Positions 46,450 to 56,220 are shown, counted from the first letter of the stretch. The stretch: DNA of 64,000 nucleotides from Bacteroidaceae bacterium (GCA_024398615.1 JAKSIU010000013.1:1-64000); one strand, 5' to 3'. The notes: generated by a model from the sequence alone, not told the origin. Program-made: numbers and translations.

Positions 46450-48558
46450 ATGAAAATGACAGCCAGACTCTATGCCGTTCTCGTGCTGGCCTCAATACCG
46501 TCAGCAAGGGCGGCGTGCAAGGCATCGGACACGGACTTCGACAAGGCATGGGAAAAAAGTGCCGTAGTGGAAGAATACAGAAAACTGCCGGTCTACGGCA
46601 CAGTCACCCCGATTTGGGACGGTGACAGTGTGATGTACTACACCCAGGTCAGGGATGACAGCACATATTGTTACAGAGTGGAACTGACCGGGGTGAATGC
46701 CGGCACAAGAACTCCGGTACCATCCGATTCGGCCGATGCAGCCGGAATGCGCCGTCCTTCCGGATTTCCCGGGGGGTGGGGCGGTCCCGGTCCGGGAACT
46801 TTTCCGAGTGGCATGCGTGCATTCAACGGACGTGGGGAAACCGCCAATTCGCCTGACCGCAAATGGGAATGCTACATCCGGGAATTCAACGTCTGGGTAA
46901 GAAATGTGGAGAGCGGACAGCGCACACAGCTTTCTTTTGACGGTTCACCGGAATGGCCATATACCGATTACTCATGGTCTCCCGACTCGAAGAAGATCAT
47001 AGGCGTTCGTGTCCAGAAGCACAGTCCGCGACAGATCCTGCTGCGTGATTCCAGACCAGATGACCGTGTCCAGCCCATTATCCGATGGGTCGATTATGAC
47101 AAGCCTGGCGATGACATAGCCCAGACAACGCTTGGACTGTTCTCGACCGAGAGCCTTTCGCAGGTGCAGTTTGACTTTACCCCATGGATGAACCAGTATG
47201 CCATTACCGAATGGCGTTGGGCTGCCAATTCGGAATACTTCACTTTCGAATACAACCAGCGCGGGCATCAGACCTATCAGCTGGTAGCGGTACAGGCCGA
47301 TGGTACCACCCGTATTGTCATCAACGAGCATAGTGACACCTTCATTTCGTGGGACAACATCTATCGCCGTTTCCTTCCGGATGGCAGGCTGCTCTGGACA
47401 TCGGAACGTGATGACTGGAGACATCTGTATCTTGTTGACCCGGCCAGTGGCAGGAGCATCCAGCTTACACACGGAGAATGGAATGTGCGTGAATTCGTTG
47501 ACTGGGATCTTGAAGAAGGCGTACTCTGGTTCTATGCCAACGGACTTCCTACGATACCCGGTGAGGATCCGTACAACAAGCATCTTATCAGAATAGCACT
47601 TGACGGAAGCGGCATTCGTGACCTGACCCCGACGAACGGTTTCCATGAAGTGAAGATGAACCCTTCACATACCGTTTTCACAGATACCTGGTCCCGTCCG
47701 GATCTGCCTTACGAATCGGTTCTTAGAAGCAGCGCTGACGGCAGTGTGATATGTGAACTGGCCAAGTCGGACATCTCACGTCTGCTCAAGGCCGGCTGGA
47801 CCCGTCCGGAAGTGTTCTCGGCCAAGGGCAGGGACGGTGTCACCGACATATGGGGAACCATCTACAGGCCATCGGACTTCAATCCGTCAAAGAAGTATCC
47901 GGTCGTGGAATACATCTATGCCGGACCGCACGATTCCCATGTCGATAAGGTGTTCCGGCCTGTCATGCGTTTCAGCCGTCTGGTCGAGATGGGGTTCATA
48001 GTGGTGACCATTGACGGAATGGGTACTGACAACCGTTCCAAATCGTTCCAGGATGTGTGTTACAGGAATCTGAAGGATGCCGGTTTCCCTGACCGTGAAC
48101 TCTGGATCAAAGCCGCGCAGAAGAAATACAGGTATATGGATACTTCAAGGATGGGCATATACGGATATTCGGCCGGAGGTCAGAATGCATTGTCGGCATT
48201 GCTTTTCTTCGGCGACTTATACAAGGTGGCGGTTGCTCTTTGCGGCTGTCATGACAACAGAATGGACAAGCTGTGGTGGAACGAACAGTGGATGGGTTAT
48301 CCTGTCGGACCATGGTATGCCGAGAACTCGAATGTGGACAACGCCTGGCGTCTTGAAGGAAAGCTGTTCCTGATAAACGGCGAAATGGATGACAATGTGG
48401 ATCCGGCTTCAACCCTGCAGGTCGTTGATGCACTTGTCAAGGCAGGCAAGGACTTTGACCAGCTGTATCTTCCCGGGCACAGTCATGACATGGGCAGCGA
48501 ATACATTACCCGCCGCGTATTCAGGTATTTCTACGAGAACTGTAAATCAACAAATTGA
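46450..48558 (+). CDS. Secreted S9-family prolyl oligopeptidase/DPP-IV-like peptidase
   Basis: A signal peptide (MKMTARLYAVLVLASIPSARA) leads to an eight-bladed beta-propeller (DPP4-N, about 60-450) and an alpha/beta-hydrolase. Ser574 lies in YGYSAGGQNAL, followed by an Asp in NGEMDDNVDP and a His in LPGHSHDMG. This arrangement is that of periplasmic dipeptidyl peptidases that feed on dietary peptides. A Gly/Pro-rich insert (about residues 100-118, containing PGGWGGPGPGTFPSGM) interrupts the first propeller blade, which is unusual for the family and resembles inserts in two other secreted proteins of this window. Confidence 0.92.
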   Translation: MKMTARLYAVLVLASIPSARAACKASDTDFDKAWEKSAVVEEYRKLPVYGTVTPIWDGDSVMYYTQVRDDSTYCYRVELTGVNAGTRTPVPSDSADAAGMRRPSGFPGGWGGPGPGTFPSGMRAFNGRGETANSPDRKWECYIREFNVWVRNVESGQRTQLSFDGSPEWPYTDYSWSPDSKKIIGVRVQKHSPRQILLRDSRPDDRVQPIIRWVDYDKPGDDIAQTTLGLFSTESLSQVQFDFTPWMNQYAITEWRWAANSEYFTFEYNQRGHQTYQLVAVQADGTTRIVINEHSDTFISWDNIYRRFLPDGRLLWTSERDDWRHLYLVDPASGRSIQLTHGEWNVREFVDWDLEEGVLWFYANGLPTIPGEDPYNKHLIRIALDGSGIRDLTPTNGFHEVKMNPSHTVFTDTWSRPDLPYESVLRSSADGSVICELAKSDISRLLKAGWTRPEVFSAKGRDGVTDIWGTIYRPSDFNPSKKYPVVEYIYAGPHDSHVDKVFRPVMRFSRLVEMGFIVVTIDGMGTDNRSKSFQDVCYRNLKDAGFPDRELWIKAAQKKYRYMDTSRMGIYGYSAGGQNALSALLFFGDLYKVAVALCGCHDNRMDKLWWNEQWMGYPVGPWYAENSNVDNAWRLEGKLFLINGEMDDNVDPASTLQVVDALVKAGKDFDQLYLPGHSHDMGSEYITRRVFRYFYENCKSTN

Positions 48559-48563
48559 AAGAT

Positions 48564-48989
48564 ATGTATTCGGATCCAAAAGAATGTCTGTACTGCACAG
48601 ACAATGAGACTCAGAAAAATCTGATGATAGAGATTGCGCACCTGTCAGTTTCCAGACTGTTCCTGTTCCGTGAGCAGACATACAGAGGCCGATGCCTGGT
48701 TGCCTACAATGGCCATGTGAATGACCTTAATGAGCTTTCTGACGATGAACGCAATGCCTTTATGGCCGATGTGGTACGCGTTACCCGTGCCATGCAGAAG
48801 GCTTTCAATCCTGAAAAGATCAATTACGGAGCCTATAGCGACAAGCTGTGTCATCTGCATTTCCATCTTGCACCCAAGTATGTTGGCGGTCCCGATTTCG
48901 GCTCAACGTTCCAGATGAACCCCGGCAAGGTATATCTGTCAGATCAGGAGTATAGCGAAATGATTGACAGGATTAGGGAAAATCTGTAG
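48564..48989 (+). CDS. HIT-family (histidine triad) protein
   Basis: I choose ATG at 48564 (MYSDPKECLYCTDNE); a TTG at 48555 overlapping the peptidase stop is an alternative. The 141-aa protein has the triad HLHFHLAPK, which hydrolyses or transfers nucleotide alpha-phosphates, and an N-terminal CLYC pair of the zinc-binding kind seen in some HIT members. The nucleotide substrate is unknown. It is probably co-transcribed with the peptidase and ends at the second REP palindrome. Confidence 0.85.
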   Translation: MYSDPKECLYCTDNETQKNLMIEIAHLSVSRLFLFREQTYRGRCLVAYNGHVNDLNELSDDERNAFMADVVRVTRAMQKAFNPEKINYGAYSDKLCHLHFHLAPKYVGGPDFGSTFQMNPGKVYLSDQEYSEMIDRIRENL

Positions 48990-48991
48990 AA

Positions 48992-49060
48992 GATGAACAG
49001 GGGACAGGAACCGTTCCGTTCTGGCCCAGAACGGAACGGTTCCTGTCCCCTGTTCATCTC
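48992..49060. repeat. REP-type palindrome, copy 2 (34-bp perfect stem), bidirectional terminator
   Basis: Arms 48992-49025 and 49027-49060 are exact reverse complements over 34 bp with one central base. The outer part shares AACAGGGGACAGGAACCGTT with copy 1 at 7976-8035, while the inner part differs. It lies between the stop codons of the convergent HIT and GH3 genes, 3 nt and 2 nt away. Confidence 0.8.
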
Positions 49061-49061
49061 A

Positions 49062-51710
49062 TCACTTCACGGTGAAGTCAATCGACTTGAGATCCTGGTC
49101 GCGTGATGACGGACCGTACAGAATCTGGTAACGTCCCGGCATTGCTGCGAGTTCGTCAATTGTTTCGTCGTAGTATTCGAATGCCTTTGGCTCAAGTGTG
49201 ATCTTCACGCTGGCTGTCTGGCCTGCTGCGATGTTCACACGCTTGAATCCCTTGAGTCCCTTGATGGGAGCTGCCGGATTGTCAAGAGCCTTGATGTATA
49301 CCTGAACGACTTCGTCACCGTCAATGCTGCCTGTATTGGTGACAGGAACGGTAATGTCAACGCTTCCGCCGGCCTTGATGCTGCTCTTTGACAGAGTGGC
49401 ATCACCATATTCGAAGGTTGTGTAGCTGAGACCGTATCCGAAAGCGTACAGAGGTTCGCCCTGGAAGTAACGGTATGTGAGTCCGTCAGACATGTTGTAG
49501 TCTTCTATGTTGGTCGGAAGCTGGTCTGTTGACTTGTAGAAGGTTACCGGCAGACGTCCTGCAGGATTGTAGTCGCCGAACAGCACGTCGGCAACGGCAA
49601 GACCTCCGGCCTGACCGCCGTACCATGCCTGAAGCAGTGCCTGATACTGGTTCTCGACATCACCGAATCCTATAGCAGAGCCTGAGCAGTTGACCAGAAC
49701 GACCGGCTTGCCGGTGTTGTACATGGCCTCGAGAAGACGCAGCTGGACCTTTGGCAGTTCAATCTTTGTACGGTCACCGCCTGAGAAACCTTCGTAGTTG
49801 ACACGCATCTCTTCGCCTTCAAGACGTGATGAGATACCTGAAACCATGATTATCACATCGGCATCCTTTACCTTTTCAGCTACGGATTCGAATTCGGCGA
49901 GCTTGCGCTGGCTCAGATCGAATGTCAGGTATGCCGATCCTTCGTCACCCTTGGTGTAGTCAAGCTGGATGTTGTAGGTCTGACCCTTGACGACCTGTAT
50001 TGACTGGTTCTGCTGCATGCCACGTCCGAAACCGCCACGGCCCTGAACCGGCTGCTGCTGTTCGGCAATCACCTTGCCGTTGACAGTGAGCTTCCATGTA
50101 TCGTTTCCGCGCAGCGAGTAGCTCAGTTCGCCGGTGAAGTCCGATACGAACTTGCCTGTCATGCGGGCTGAGAAGTTGGTGAATTCAACTCCTTCGGCGA
50201 AACGGTAGTCACCCATGGTACGCATGTTGATTTCGTCATAATAGCCCTTGGCGACCGGAGTGCCGCTCATGGTCTGGTTGTTGAAGAACTCGGCATAGAG
50301 ACCCTGACCGCCATTCAGGTCTGCCAGATGGCTGACCGTCAGATAGTCATCGGCCAGTTCGCAGGCCCGGTCGTAGATTATGGTTGCTTCAGGAGCCTTC
50401 TCACGGATAGCCTGGAGAATTGACTTCTGATGCTCGAGGGTGGGGGTACCGTTGTAGTTGCCGTTCTGCATTGATACGTTATCGGCATTCGGACCTACTA
50501 CTGCTATGGTCAGACCTTCCTTCTTGAGGGGAAGGATGCTGCCCTGGTTCTTGAGCAGTACCATTGCTTCGTCGGCGGCCTTGTGGGCAAGGGCGGTATG
50601 CTCGGGGCTGCTTATGTCATCGGCTCCAAGGTCTTTCCATGGATCCATCTCTTCGGGATCGAACATGCCAAGCTCGATGCGTGAACGCAGAATGCGGCGC
50701 AGTGAAACGTCAATGTCGGCTTCGCTGATCTTGCCGTCCTCCATGGCCTTTACAAGCGCGTTGTAACTTGTACCGCATTCAATGTCACAGCCTGAAAGGA
50801 CACCGTCAACGCTGGCTTCCTCAGCATCGGCATGAGTCTCATGCTGGCCGCGGGTGTAGAAGTTGTTGATGGCTCCGCAGTCCGATACTACCAGTGCCTT
50901 GTATCCCCACTTGTTGCGGAGAATGTCGGTGAGCAGACGGTCACTTCCGCAGCAGGGCTCGCCTTCGTAACGGTTGTATGCACACATGACTTCCTGAACA
51001 CCTGCTTCGGTGACCAGGGTCTTGAATGCCGGCAGATATGTTTCCCAGAGGTCACGCATTGATACGCTCACGTCAAAGCGGTGACGGTTGGCTTCAAGTC
51101 CGCTGTGGACAGCGTAATGCTTGGCGCAGGCATGGGTCTTGTAGTATTTGGGGTTGTCACCCTGCATGCCCTTGACCAATGCTGTTCCCATCTTGCCTGT
51201 CAGGTACGGGTCCTCACCGCTGGTCTCCTGTCCACGGCCCCAGCGCGGATCACGGAAAATGTTGATGTTCGGGCACCAGAACGTAAGTCCCTGATGCCAG
51301 GCTCCGCCAGTTGCGCGGGTTTTGCCGAACTGCTTGTGGTCACTGGTGTTCCAGTGTGCACGTGCCTCGTCCGACACAGCAGTGTAGATTTCGAACTGCT
51401 GGGCATCGTCGAATGTTGCGGCCAGTGCAATGGCTTGTGGAAATACTGTAGCTCCATTCATGCAGATGCCATGGCAGGCCTCCGACCACCAGTTGTAGGC
51501 GGGGATGCCAAGACTGTCAACAGAGATTGAACCGTTCATCATCAGTCCCACCTTTTCTTCAGGTGTGAGCAGTGAAAGAAGGTTCTCGACACGTTTCTCA
51601 ATCTTGAGATTGGGATTCTGGAAAGGATACTCATACTGTGACGAGTTTCCATTGCAGGCCGACAGTGACATGATGACTGCCAGTCCGGTCAGAATGTTTC
51701 CGGTTTTCAT
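49062..51710 (-). CDS. GH3 beta-glycosidase lipoprotein with PA14 insertion
   Basis: A lipoprotein signal (MKTGNILTGLAVIMSLSAC, Cys19) precedes the GH3 barrel with nucleophile Asp277 (VVSDCGAI) and substrate loop KHYAVHSG. The alpha/beta sandwich follows (VVGPNADNVSMQNGNYNG), split by a PA14 domain (about 455-610, GQGLYAEFFNNQTMSGTP...), and the chain ends in a fibronectin III-like domain. The order is the one common in Bacteroidetes beta-xylosidases and beta-glucosidases. A Gly-rich stretch (GRGGFGRGMQQNQ) sits inside PA14. It is co-transcribed with a CE6-like esterase 40 nt upstream, suggesting action on acetylated hemicellulose. Confidence 0.93.
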   Translation of the reverse strand: MKTGNILTGLAVIMSLSACNGNSSQYEYPFQNPNLKIEKRVENLLSLLTPEEKVGLMMNGSISVDSLGIPAYNWWSEACHGICMNGATVFPQAIALAATFDDAQQFEIYTAVSDEARAHWNTSDHKQFGKTRATGGAWHQGLTFWCPNINIFRDPRWGRGQETSGEDPYLTGKMGTALVKGMQGDNPKYYKTHACAKHYAVHSGLEANRHRFDVSVSMRDLWETYLPAFKTLVTEAGVQEVMCAYNRYEGEPCCGSDRLLTDILRNKWGYKALVVSDCGAINNFYTRGQHETHADAEEASVDGVLSGCDIECGTSYNALVKAMEDGKISEADIDVSLRRILRSRIELGMFDPEEMDPWKDLGADDISSPEHTALAHKAADEAMVLLKNQGSILPLKKEGLTIAVVGPNADNVSMQNGNYNGTPTLEHQKSILQAIREKAPEATIIYDRACELADDYLTVSHLADLNGGQGLYAEFFNNQTMSGTPVAKGYYDEINMRTMGDYRFAEGVEFTNFSARMTGKFVSDFTGELSYSLRGNDTWKLTVNGKVIAEQQQPVQGRGGFGRGMQQNQSIQVVKGQTYNIQLDYTKGDEGSAYLTFDLSQRKLAEFESVAEKVKDADVIIMVSGISSRLEGEEMRVNYEGFSGGDRTKIELPKVQLRLLEAMYNTGKPVVLVNCSGSAIGFGDVENQYQALLQAWYGGQAGGLAVADVLFGDYNPAGRLPVTFYKSTDQLPTNIEDYNMSDGLTYRYFQGEPLYAFGYGLSYTTFEYGDATLSKSSIKAGGSVDITVPVTNTGSIDGDEVVQVYIKALDNPAAPIKGLKGFKRVNIAAGQTASVKITLEPKAFEYYDETIDELAAMPGRYQILYGPSSRDQDLKSIDFTVK

Positions 51711-51750
51711 TTTGATGTTGATTTTGTGTGTAGTGTCCTATAATTGAAAG

Positions 51751-52800
51751 TTAGAAAGTCATGTAATACTTGCGTCCGTCAATGATGTTCAATCCCTGCT
51801 GTGGGGCATCAAGCGCCTGCCCGTTCAGATTGAAGATGGAGTGACAGCCTTCATCTGTTTGGGATGTGAAAACTCCGGCAATACCCTGATTATGGAGAAT
51901 CTCAAGCGCTATCTTGCCGTATCTGTTTCCCAAAATGCGGTATGAACCCGATGTGAAATGGTACTGGTCCATGGCATCCAGATTGCTTGCCGACACCACA
52001 TAACAGCATTTGGTTCCCATCTCCCTATTCATATAGTCCGGCAGCTTGTCAACCCATTGCACGGCGCTTCCGCAGGCACCTCCCTTTTCCGAATACAAAG
52101 GTTCCCCGGCTATGAACGGAACACTGTCGGCACTTAGGTTAAGGTCTTCAAGAATACTCCGGTAAATCTTGGTGACACGCTGGTACCAGAGGTTGGCCGA
52201 TGCTTGGGTGGCACCGGTGACATCAGACTCTCCCTGATGGAAGATGATACCCTTTATGACTCCCGACTTTTGGGCAATGCGGCCCATCTCTACCAGCTTG
52301 CCGTATGGATAGTTGTCATAGCATGCCCCGGCATTGACCACCCAGCTGTCTGCTTTGGTTATGTATGAGGCTGCTGTTGTGGAATCGGTATCGAAAGCCT
52401 GGATCGAGGCTCCGTCAACGGCTACAACGGCTACTCCTATTTTATACATGCTGTTCAGATTGGTTACCAGGTATCTTCCAAAGTAGTCTGTAGGCCCCAG
52501 ACCAGTATCAGGGCGGACAATAGGAGGTAGGGCTGTTGCCCATGTCCCTATCTTTGATTTATCATAATCATAGACAATGAGTTTCCAATACCTGTCCCAG
52601 CTGTCCTTACCGAAATTCTTGCCGTTGATATCCCTGTCGCGGTACTCAATGACGCCTTTACCCTGCATGTTTGACTGACCGAATCCCAGATAGATGAAGA
52701 AATTGGGATCTGGCGTCTGTGCAAAAGACACATTCTGACTGAACGCAGGAGCAGCCAGAAGCATGGCTATTGAACTTTCAATAAAGTGTTTCAGCTTCAT
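51751..52800 (-). CDS. Secreted SGNH/SASA-type acetylesterase (CE6-like)
   Basis: A signal peptide (MKLKHFIESSIAMLLAAPAFSQ) precedes GFGQSNMQG (nucleophile Ser43), FHQGESDV (block with conserved Gln/Glu) and a late DQYHFTSGSYR supplying Asp and His. These are the marks of the sialate-O-acetylesterase/acetyl-xylan-esterase group. The 349-aa enzyme would remove acetyl groups from xylan or glycans outside the cytoplasm, opening substrate for the GH3 gene that follows it. Confidence 0.88.
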   Translation of the reverse strand: MKLKHFIESSIAMLLAAPAFSQNVSFAQTPDPNFFIYLGFGQSNMQGKGVIEYRDRDINGKNFGKDSWDRYWKLIVYDYDKSKIGTWATALPPIVRPDTGLGPTDYFGRYLVTNLNSMYKIGVAVVAVDGASIQAFDTDSTTAASYITKADSWVVNAGACYDNYPYGKLVEMGRIAQKSGVIKGIIFHQGESDVTGATQASANLWYQRVTKIYRSILEDLNLSADSVPFIAGEPLYSEKGGACGSAVQWVDKLPDYMNREMGTKCCYVVSASNLDAMDQYHFTSGSYRILGNRYGKIALEILHNQGIAGVFTSQTDEGCHSIFNLNGQALDAPQQGLNIIDGRKYYMTF

Positions 52801-52829
52801 ATCTTATAGGCAATGAATCAAATATGATG

Positions 52830-52863
52830 CAAACATAATGAATGTATCCAAATAACAATCAAA
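52830..52863 (-). promoter_or_regulatory. Promoter of the CE6-GH3 operon
   Basis: On the minus strand TTTG (52860-52863), 22 nt and TATGTTTG (52830-52837), 29 nt before the esterase start. Divergent from it, TACATTTG at 52873-52880 may serve the GH5 gene. Confidence 0.6.
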
Positions 52864-52908
52864 TTCTTGTATTACATTTGTATCCGGGTATATAACCGAT
52901 ACAAAAAA

Positions 52909-54018
52909 ATGAGAAGACTGTCTGCATTTCTGCTTTGCCTTGCCATAGTACTGCCGATATCAGCGGGAAAACGGAATGATTTTGAACTGAAGCGCGGTAT
53001 CAACATGAGTCATTGGCTGTCACAGGGCTATGCCCGTGGCAGGATGCGCGAACAGCGTGTCACAGAAGCCGATTTCCGAATGCTCAAGGAATTCGGGTTT
53101 GACCATGTGCGCATTCCCATTGACGAGGAACAGTTCTGGGACAACAACGGAAACCAGTTGCCTGAGGCATGGTCTCTTCTTACGCGTTCGCTTGACCTTT
53201 GCGGCAAATACGGACTGCGCGCCATCGTTGATCTGCATATAATCCGTTCCCACAATTTCAACGCTGTGAATGAGGGTCGCAAAAACACCCTGTTTGAGGA
53301 TCCGGCAGCCCAGCAGCGGCTCATTGACATGTGGTTCGAGTTGTCTGACTCGCTGAAGCGTTTCCCGAACGATATGGTAGCCTACGAGTTCATGAATGAG
53401 CCTGTGGCCGATGATCCGGAGCAGTGGAATGCTCTGATTGCCAAGGTCCACAAGGCCATACGCAGCAGGGAATCGCAGCGTACTCTGGTCATAGGTTCCA
53501 ATATGTGGCAGAGCTACGATACCTTCAAGGACCTTAAGATTCCACGTCATGACAGGAACATAATCCTGAGCTTCCACTATTACCTGCCCATGTTGCTTAC
53601 TCATTATCGGGCTTCATGGAACGAGTATAAGGACTATGCAGGTCCTCTGCACTATCCGGGCGAGATGGTACATCCCGATGAATTCGAGCGTCTTACGGAA
53701 AAGGAGAAGGCTGTCGTGAAGGACTATGTGGGTGTCGAGTGGAACCGGGACCGTCTGAAGGCCGATATGGCCGATGCAATCAAGGTGGCCCGCAAGCACC
53801 ATCTCCAACTGTTCTGCGGAGAGTGGGGCGTTTATGAGACTGCTCCCAAGGAGGAAAAGTACAGATGGATAAGCGATATGATACAGGTCTTTGACGAACA
53901 TGACATTGCCTGGACCATGTGGAACTATGATTCCGGTTTCGGGTTCATGAACAGCAGGACCCATCAGGTGGCCGATGAGCGTCTGCTTGAGATACTGACT
54001 TCTGGAAAAGGTCTATAA
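52909..54018 (+). CDS. Secreted GH5 endoglucanase/mannanase-like enzyme
   Basis: The start MRRLSAFLLCLAIVLPISAG gives a signal peptide; the open frame before it is promoter sequence. The TIM barrel has the GH5 acid/base Glu164 (EFMNEPVAD) and nucleophile Glu305 (LFCGEWGVY), plus RIPIDEEQFW and FHYYLP. No carbohydrate-binding module is present in its 369 aa. It should cut internal beta-1,4 links of glucan, mannan or xyloglucan; I cannot tell which. The GH43 gene follows 29 nt downstream and is likely co-transcribed. Confidence 0.92.
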   Translation: MRRLSAFLLCLAIVLPISAGKRNDFELKRGINMSHWLSQGYARGRMREQRVTEADFRMLKEFGFDHVRIPIDEEQFWDNNGNQLPEAWSLLTRSLDLCGKYGLRAIVDLHIIRSHNFNAVNEGRKNTLFEDPAAQQRLIDMWFELSDSLKRFPNDMVAYEFMNEPVADDPEQWNALIAKVHKAIRSRESQRTLVIGSNMWQSYDTFKDLKIPRHDRNIILSFHYYLPMLLTHYRASWNEYKDYAGPLHYPGEMVHPDEFERLTEKEKAVVKDYVGVEWNRDRLKADMADAIKVARKHHLQLFCGEWGVYETAPKEEKYRWISDMIQVFDEHDIAWTMWNYDSGFGFMNSRTHQVADERLLEILTSGKGL

Positions 54019-54047
54019 CATTATATTAACCAAATACACCAATTATT

Positions 54048-56180
54048 ATGAGGACAGGAAATTTCGGAAAGTTAGCAGGCCTGTGTCTGGGTCTGGCTTC
54101 GATTCTGGTCTCCACTGCCGATGCTGATGCAGCTGGCAGAAAGACATTCTGCAACCCGCTTGATGTGGTTGTGGGAAATGAGCGTGCCGTTCGTGGCGGT
54201 GAACCTGTTGTCCTGATTTTCCAGGATGACTATTATCTTTTCGTGTCGCACCGCAAGGGCTACTGGTATTCGCCTGATTTCCAGGACTGGACCTATGTGG
54301 ATGCCCCCAATTATCCCGGTGGGGTGGTTTCGGTAGTGGAGATGGACGGGCAGCTGATTGGTTGCTCAATGAACAACAAGAACGTCTACCGCTGTCTTGA
54401 CGCAAAGGCCGGAACATGGGAGAAGTGCGGAGAACTGTCAAGCGACCGTTATGGCGATGCCAACATGTTCGTAGATGACGACGGCCGTCTGTACATGTAT
54501 TTCGGCTGGTCACAGATAATGCCGTTCCAGGTCGTTGAGCTGGACAAGACCACATTCAAGGAGAAGGGCGAACCTAAGCAGCTGTTCTGGAGCGACATCA
54601 AGAACCACGGTTTCGAGGTGCGCAAGCCCGAAGACGTCATTTATTCCATCTTCAACGGCCGCCGCGAATACGGCCCCGAGGAACTGCCCTGGATTGAAGG
54701 ACCTTACATGATCAAGCATAACGGCAAGTACTATCTGCAGTACGCTGCCATCGGCCTTGAGTTCATTTCCTATTCACATGGCGTATACGTATCTGACAGT
54801 CCGATGGGCCCGTTCACTTACAGCGAACATAACCCTCTGACATTCAAGACATCGGGCTTCCAGGTCGGCGCAGGTCACGGCAGCACATTCCATGACAAGA
54901 AGGGCAACCTGTGGACCATCTGCATGATTCCCGCCCAGTACGGTGAAGGCGGCCGCGGTTCCGAGCTTGCCATTTTCCCGACTGCTGTCGACAAGCAGGG
55001 CGTCATGTATTCGAACACCGCTCTGGGTGACTATCCGCAGTATTATCCTGCTGACAGAAAGGTTGGAGGCGTTGACAACTATGTGGATTGGAAACTGCTT
55101 TCAGTCGGAAAGAAGACAATCGTGTCATCGACCTTTGAGAACTATGCTCCTTCGCAGGCTCTGGACGAGGACTTCACTACATGCTGGGTAGCCGAAACAG
55201 GCGATCCTGGCGAATACTTCACCGTTGACCTTGGCGCACAGGCATCAATCAACGCCATCCAGCTCAACTGGGACCACATTGGCGCAGCACGTGCCGGCGG
55301 TATGGGCATGGGCGGTTTCGGAGGCGCACGTCCGGCAGCTGGAGCAGCACCTGCCAAGACCAAGTACCAGTGTTACGAGGTTTTCGTTTCAGACGACAAT
55401 TCGAACTGGACAAGGATTATCAGCAAGCCTGAGAACTACTATGAGATGAAGCATGACTACAACGAGCTTCAGACCCCGGTCAATGCCCGCTATGTGAAGG
55501 TCGTGAATGTCTCGACATATTACGGTGCAAAGTTCTCCATCAAGGACCTGCGCATTTTCGGCACAACTCCAAAGATGTGGACCAAACCGGTCAAGAAATT
55601 CATGGCTCTCCGTAACCCAGAAGACCGCCGTGAAGCCAATGTGGTATGGGAACCTGTTCCTGGAGCCGACGGTTACATTGTCCGTTACGGCATTGAGAAG
55701 AACAAGCTGTACAACAGCTATATAGTCTATGACAAGACTTCTCTATACATGCACAGCATGAACACCGCTCCGGAATACTATTTTGAAGTTGAGGCATTTG
55801 ACAGCGGTCTGGATTTCTATCGCGAGAATCCGTTGGCAACCATAGGCATGGGTGCTGAAATCCAGTTGGCAAAGGGCTCCGGCAGCTTTGCATACCGCGG
55901 CTCATCGACAACCGTATATCACATGCTCAAGGAGGGTCAGACCGAATACCGCTTTGAGAATCTTGATCCGGGCAGCTACGTGCTGAACCATTCATATGGT
56001 CCGGTTCTCTGGTCAGGCCAGCTCACGGAAAAGGAACTCATTTCAAACGAAGTCAATCCGAAGCCCACAGTTGAGGCATTCCTGACCAAGATGGGTGCAG
56101 GTACAAAGTCAACAGGTTCGCTTGAAATGAAGGTTATCCCCGGTCCCAAGGGCGGCACAATGATAGTGACCTGGAAATAA
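54048..56180 (+). CDS. Secreted GH43-like enzyme with F5/8C and Fn3-like domains
   Basis: After a signal peptide (MRTGNFGKLAGLCLGLASILV...ADA) a five-bladed propeller (about 35-345) carries WIEGPYM (general acid Glu217), DANMFVDDDG and GHGST motifs of GH43. Where most members have A-D-P with the catalytic Asp, this protein has GGEP (Glu52). A discoidin/F5-8C domain (about 365-505) contains a Gly/Ala/Pro-rich insert (AGGMGMGGFGGARPAAGAAPA), and an Fn3-like domain (about 515-600) and a last beta domain follow. It would act on arabinose- or xylose-decorated glycans together with the adjacent GH5. Confidence 0.85.
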   Translation: MRTGNFGKLAGLCLGLASILVSTADADAAGRKTFCNPLDVVVGNERAVRGGEPVVLIFQDDYYLFVSHRKGYWYSPDFQDWTYVDAPNYPGGVVSVVEMDGQLIGCSMNNKNVYRCLDAKAGTWEKCGELSSDRYGDANMFVDDDGRLYMYFGWSQIMPFQVVELDKTTFKEKGEPKQLFWSDIKNHGFEVRKPEDVIYSIFNGRREYGPEELPWIEGPYMIKHNGKYYLQYAAIGLEFISYSHGVYVSDSPMGPFTYSEHNPLTFKTSGFQVGAGHGSTFHDKKGNLWTICMIPAQYGEGGRGSELAIFPTAVDKQGVMYSNTALGDYPQYYPADRKVGGVDNYVDWKLLSVGKKTIVSSTFENYAPSQALDEDFTTCWVAETGDPGEYFTVDLGAQASINAIQLNWDHIGAARAGGMGMGGFGGARPAAGAAPAKTKYQCYEVFVSDDNSNWTRIISKPENYYEMKHDYNELQTPVNARYVKVVNVSTYYGAKFSIKDLRIFGTTPKMWTKPVKKFMALRNPEDRREANVVWEPVPGADGYIVRYGIEKNKLYNSYIVYDKTSLYMHSMNTAPEYYFEVEAFDSGLDFYRENPLATIGMGAEIQLAKGSGSFAYRGSSTTVYHMLKEGQTEYRFENLDPGSYVLNHSYGPVLWSGQLTEKELISNEVNPKPTVEAFLTKMGAGTKSTGSLEMKVIPGPKGGTMIVTWK

Positions 56181-56220
56181 ATGACGATTTCCGCATAACG
56201 GATACAGCCATTTGAATTGA

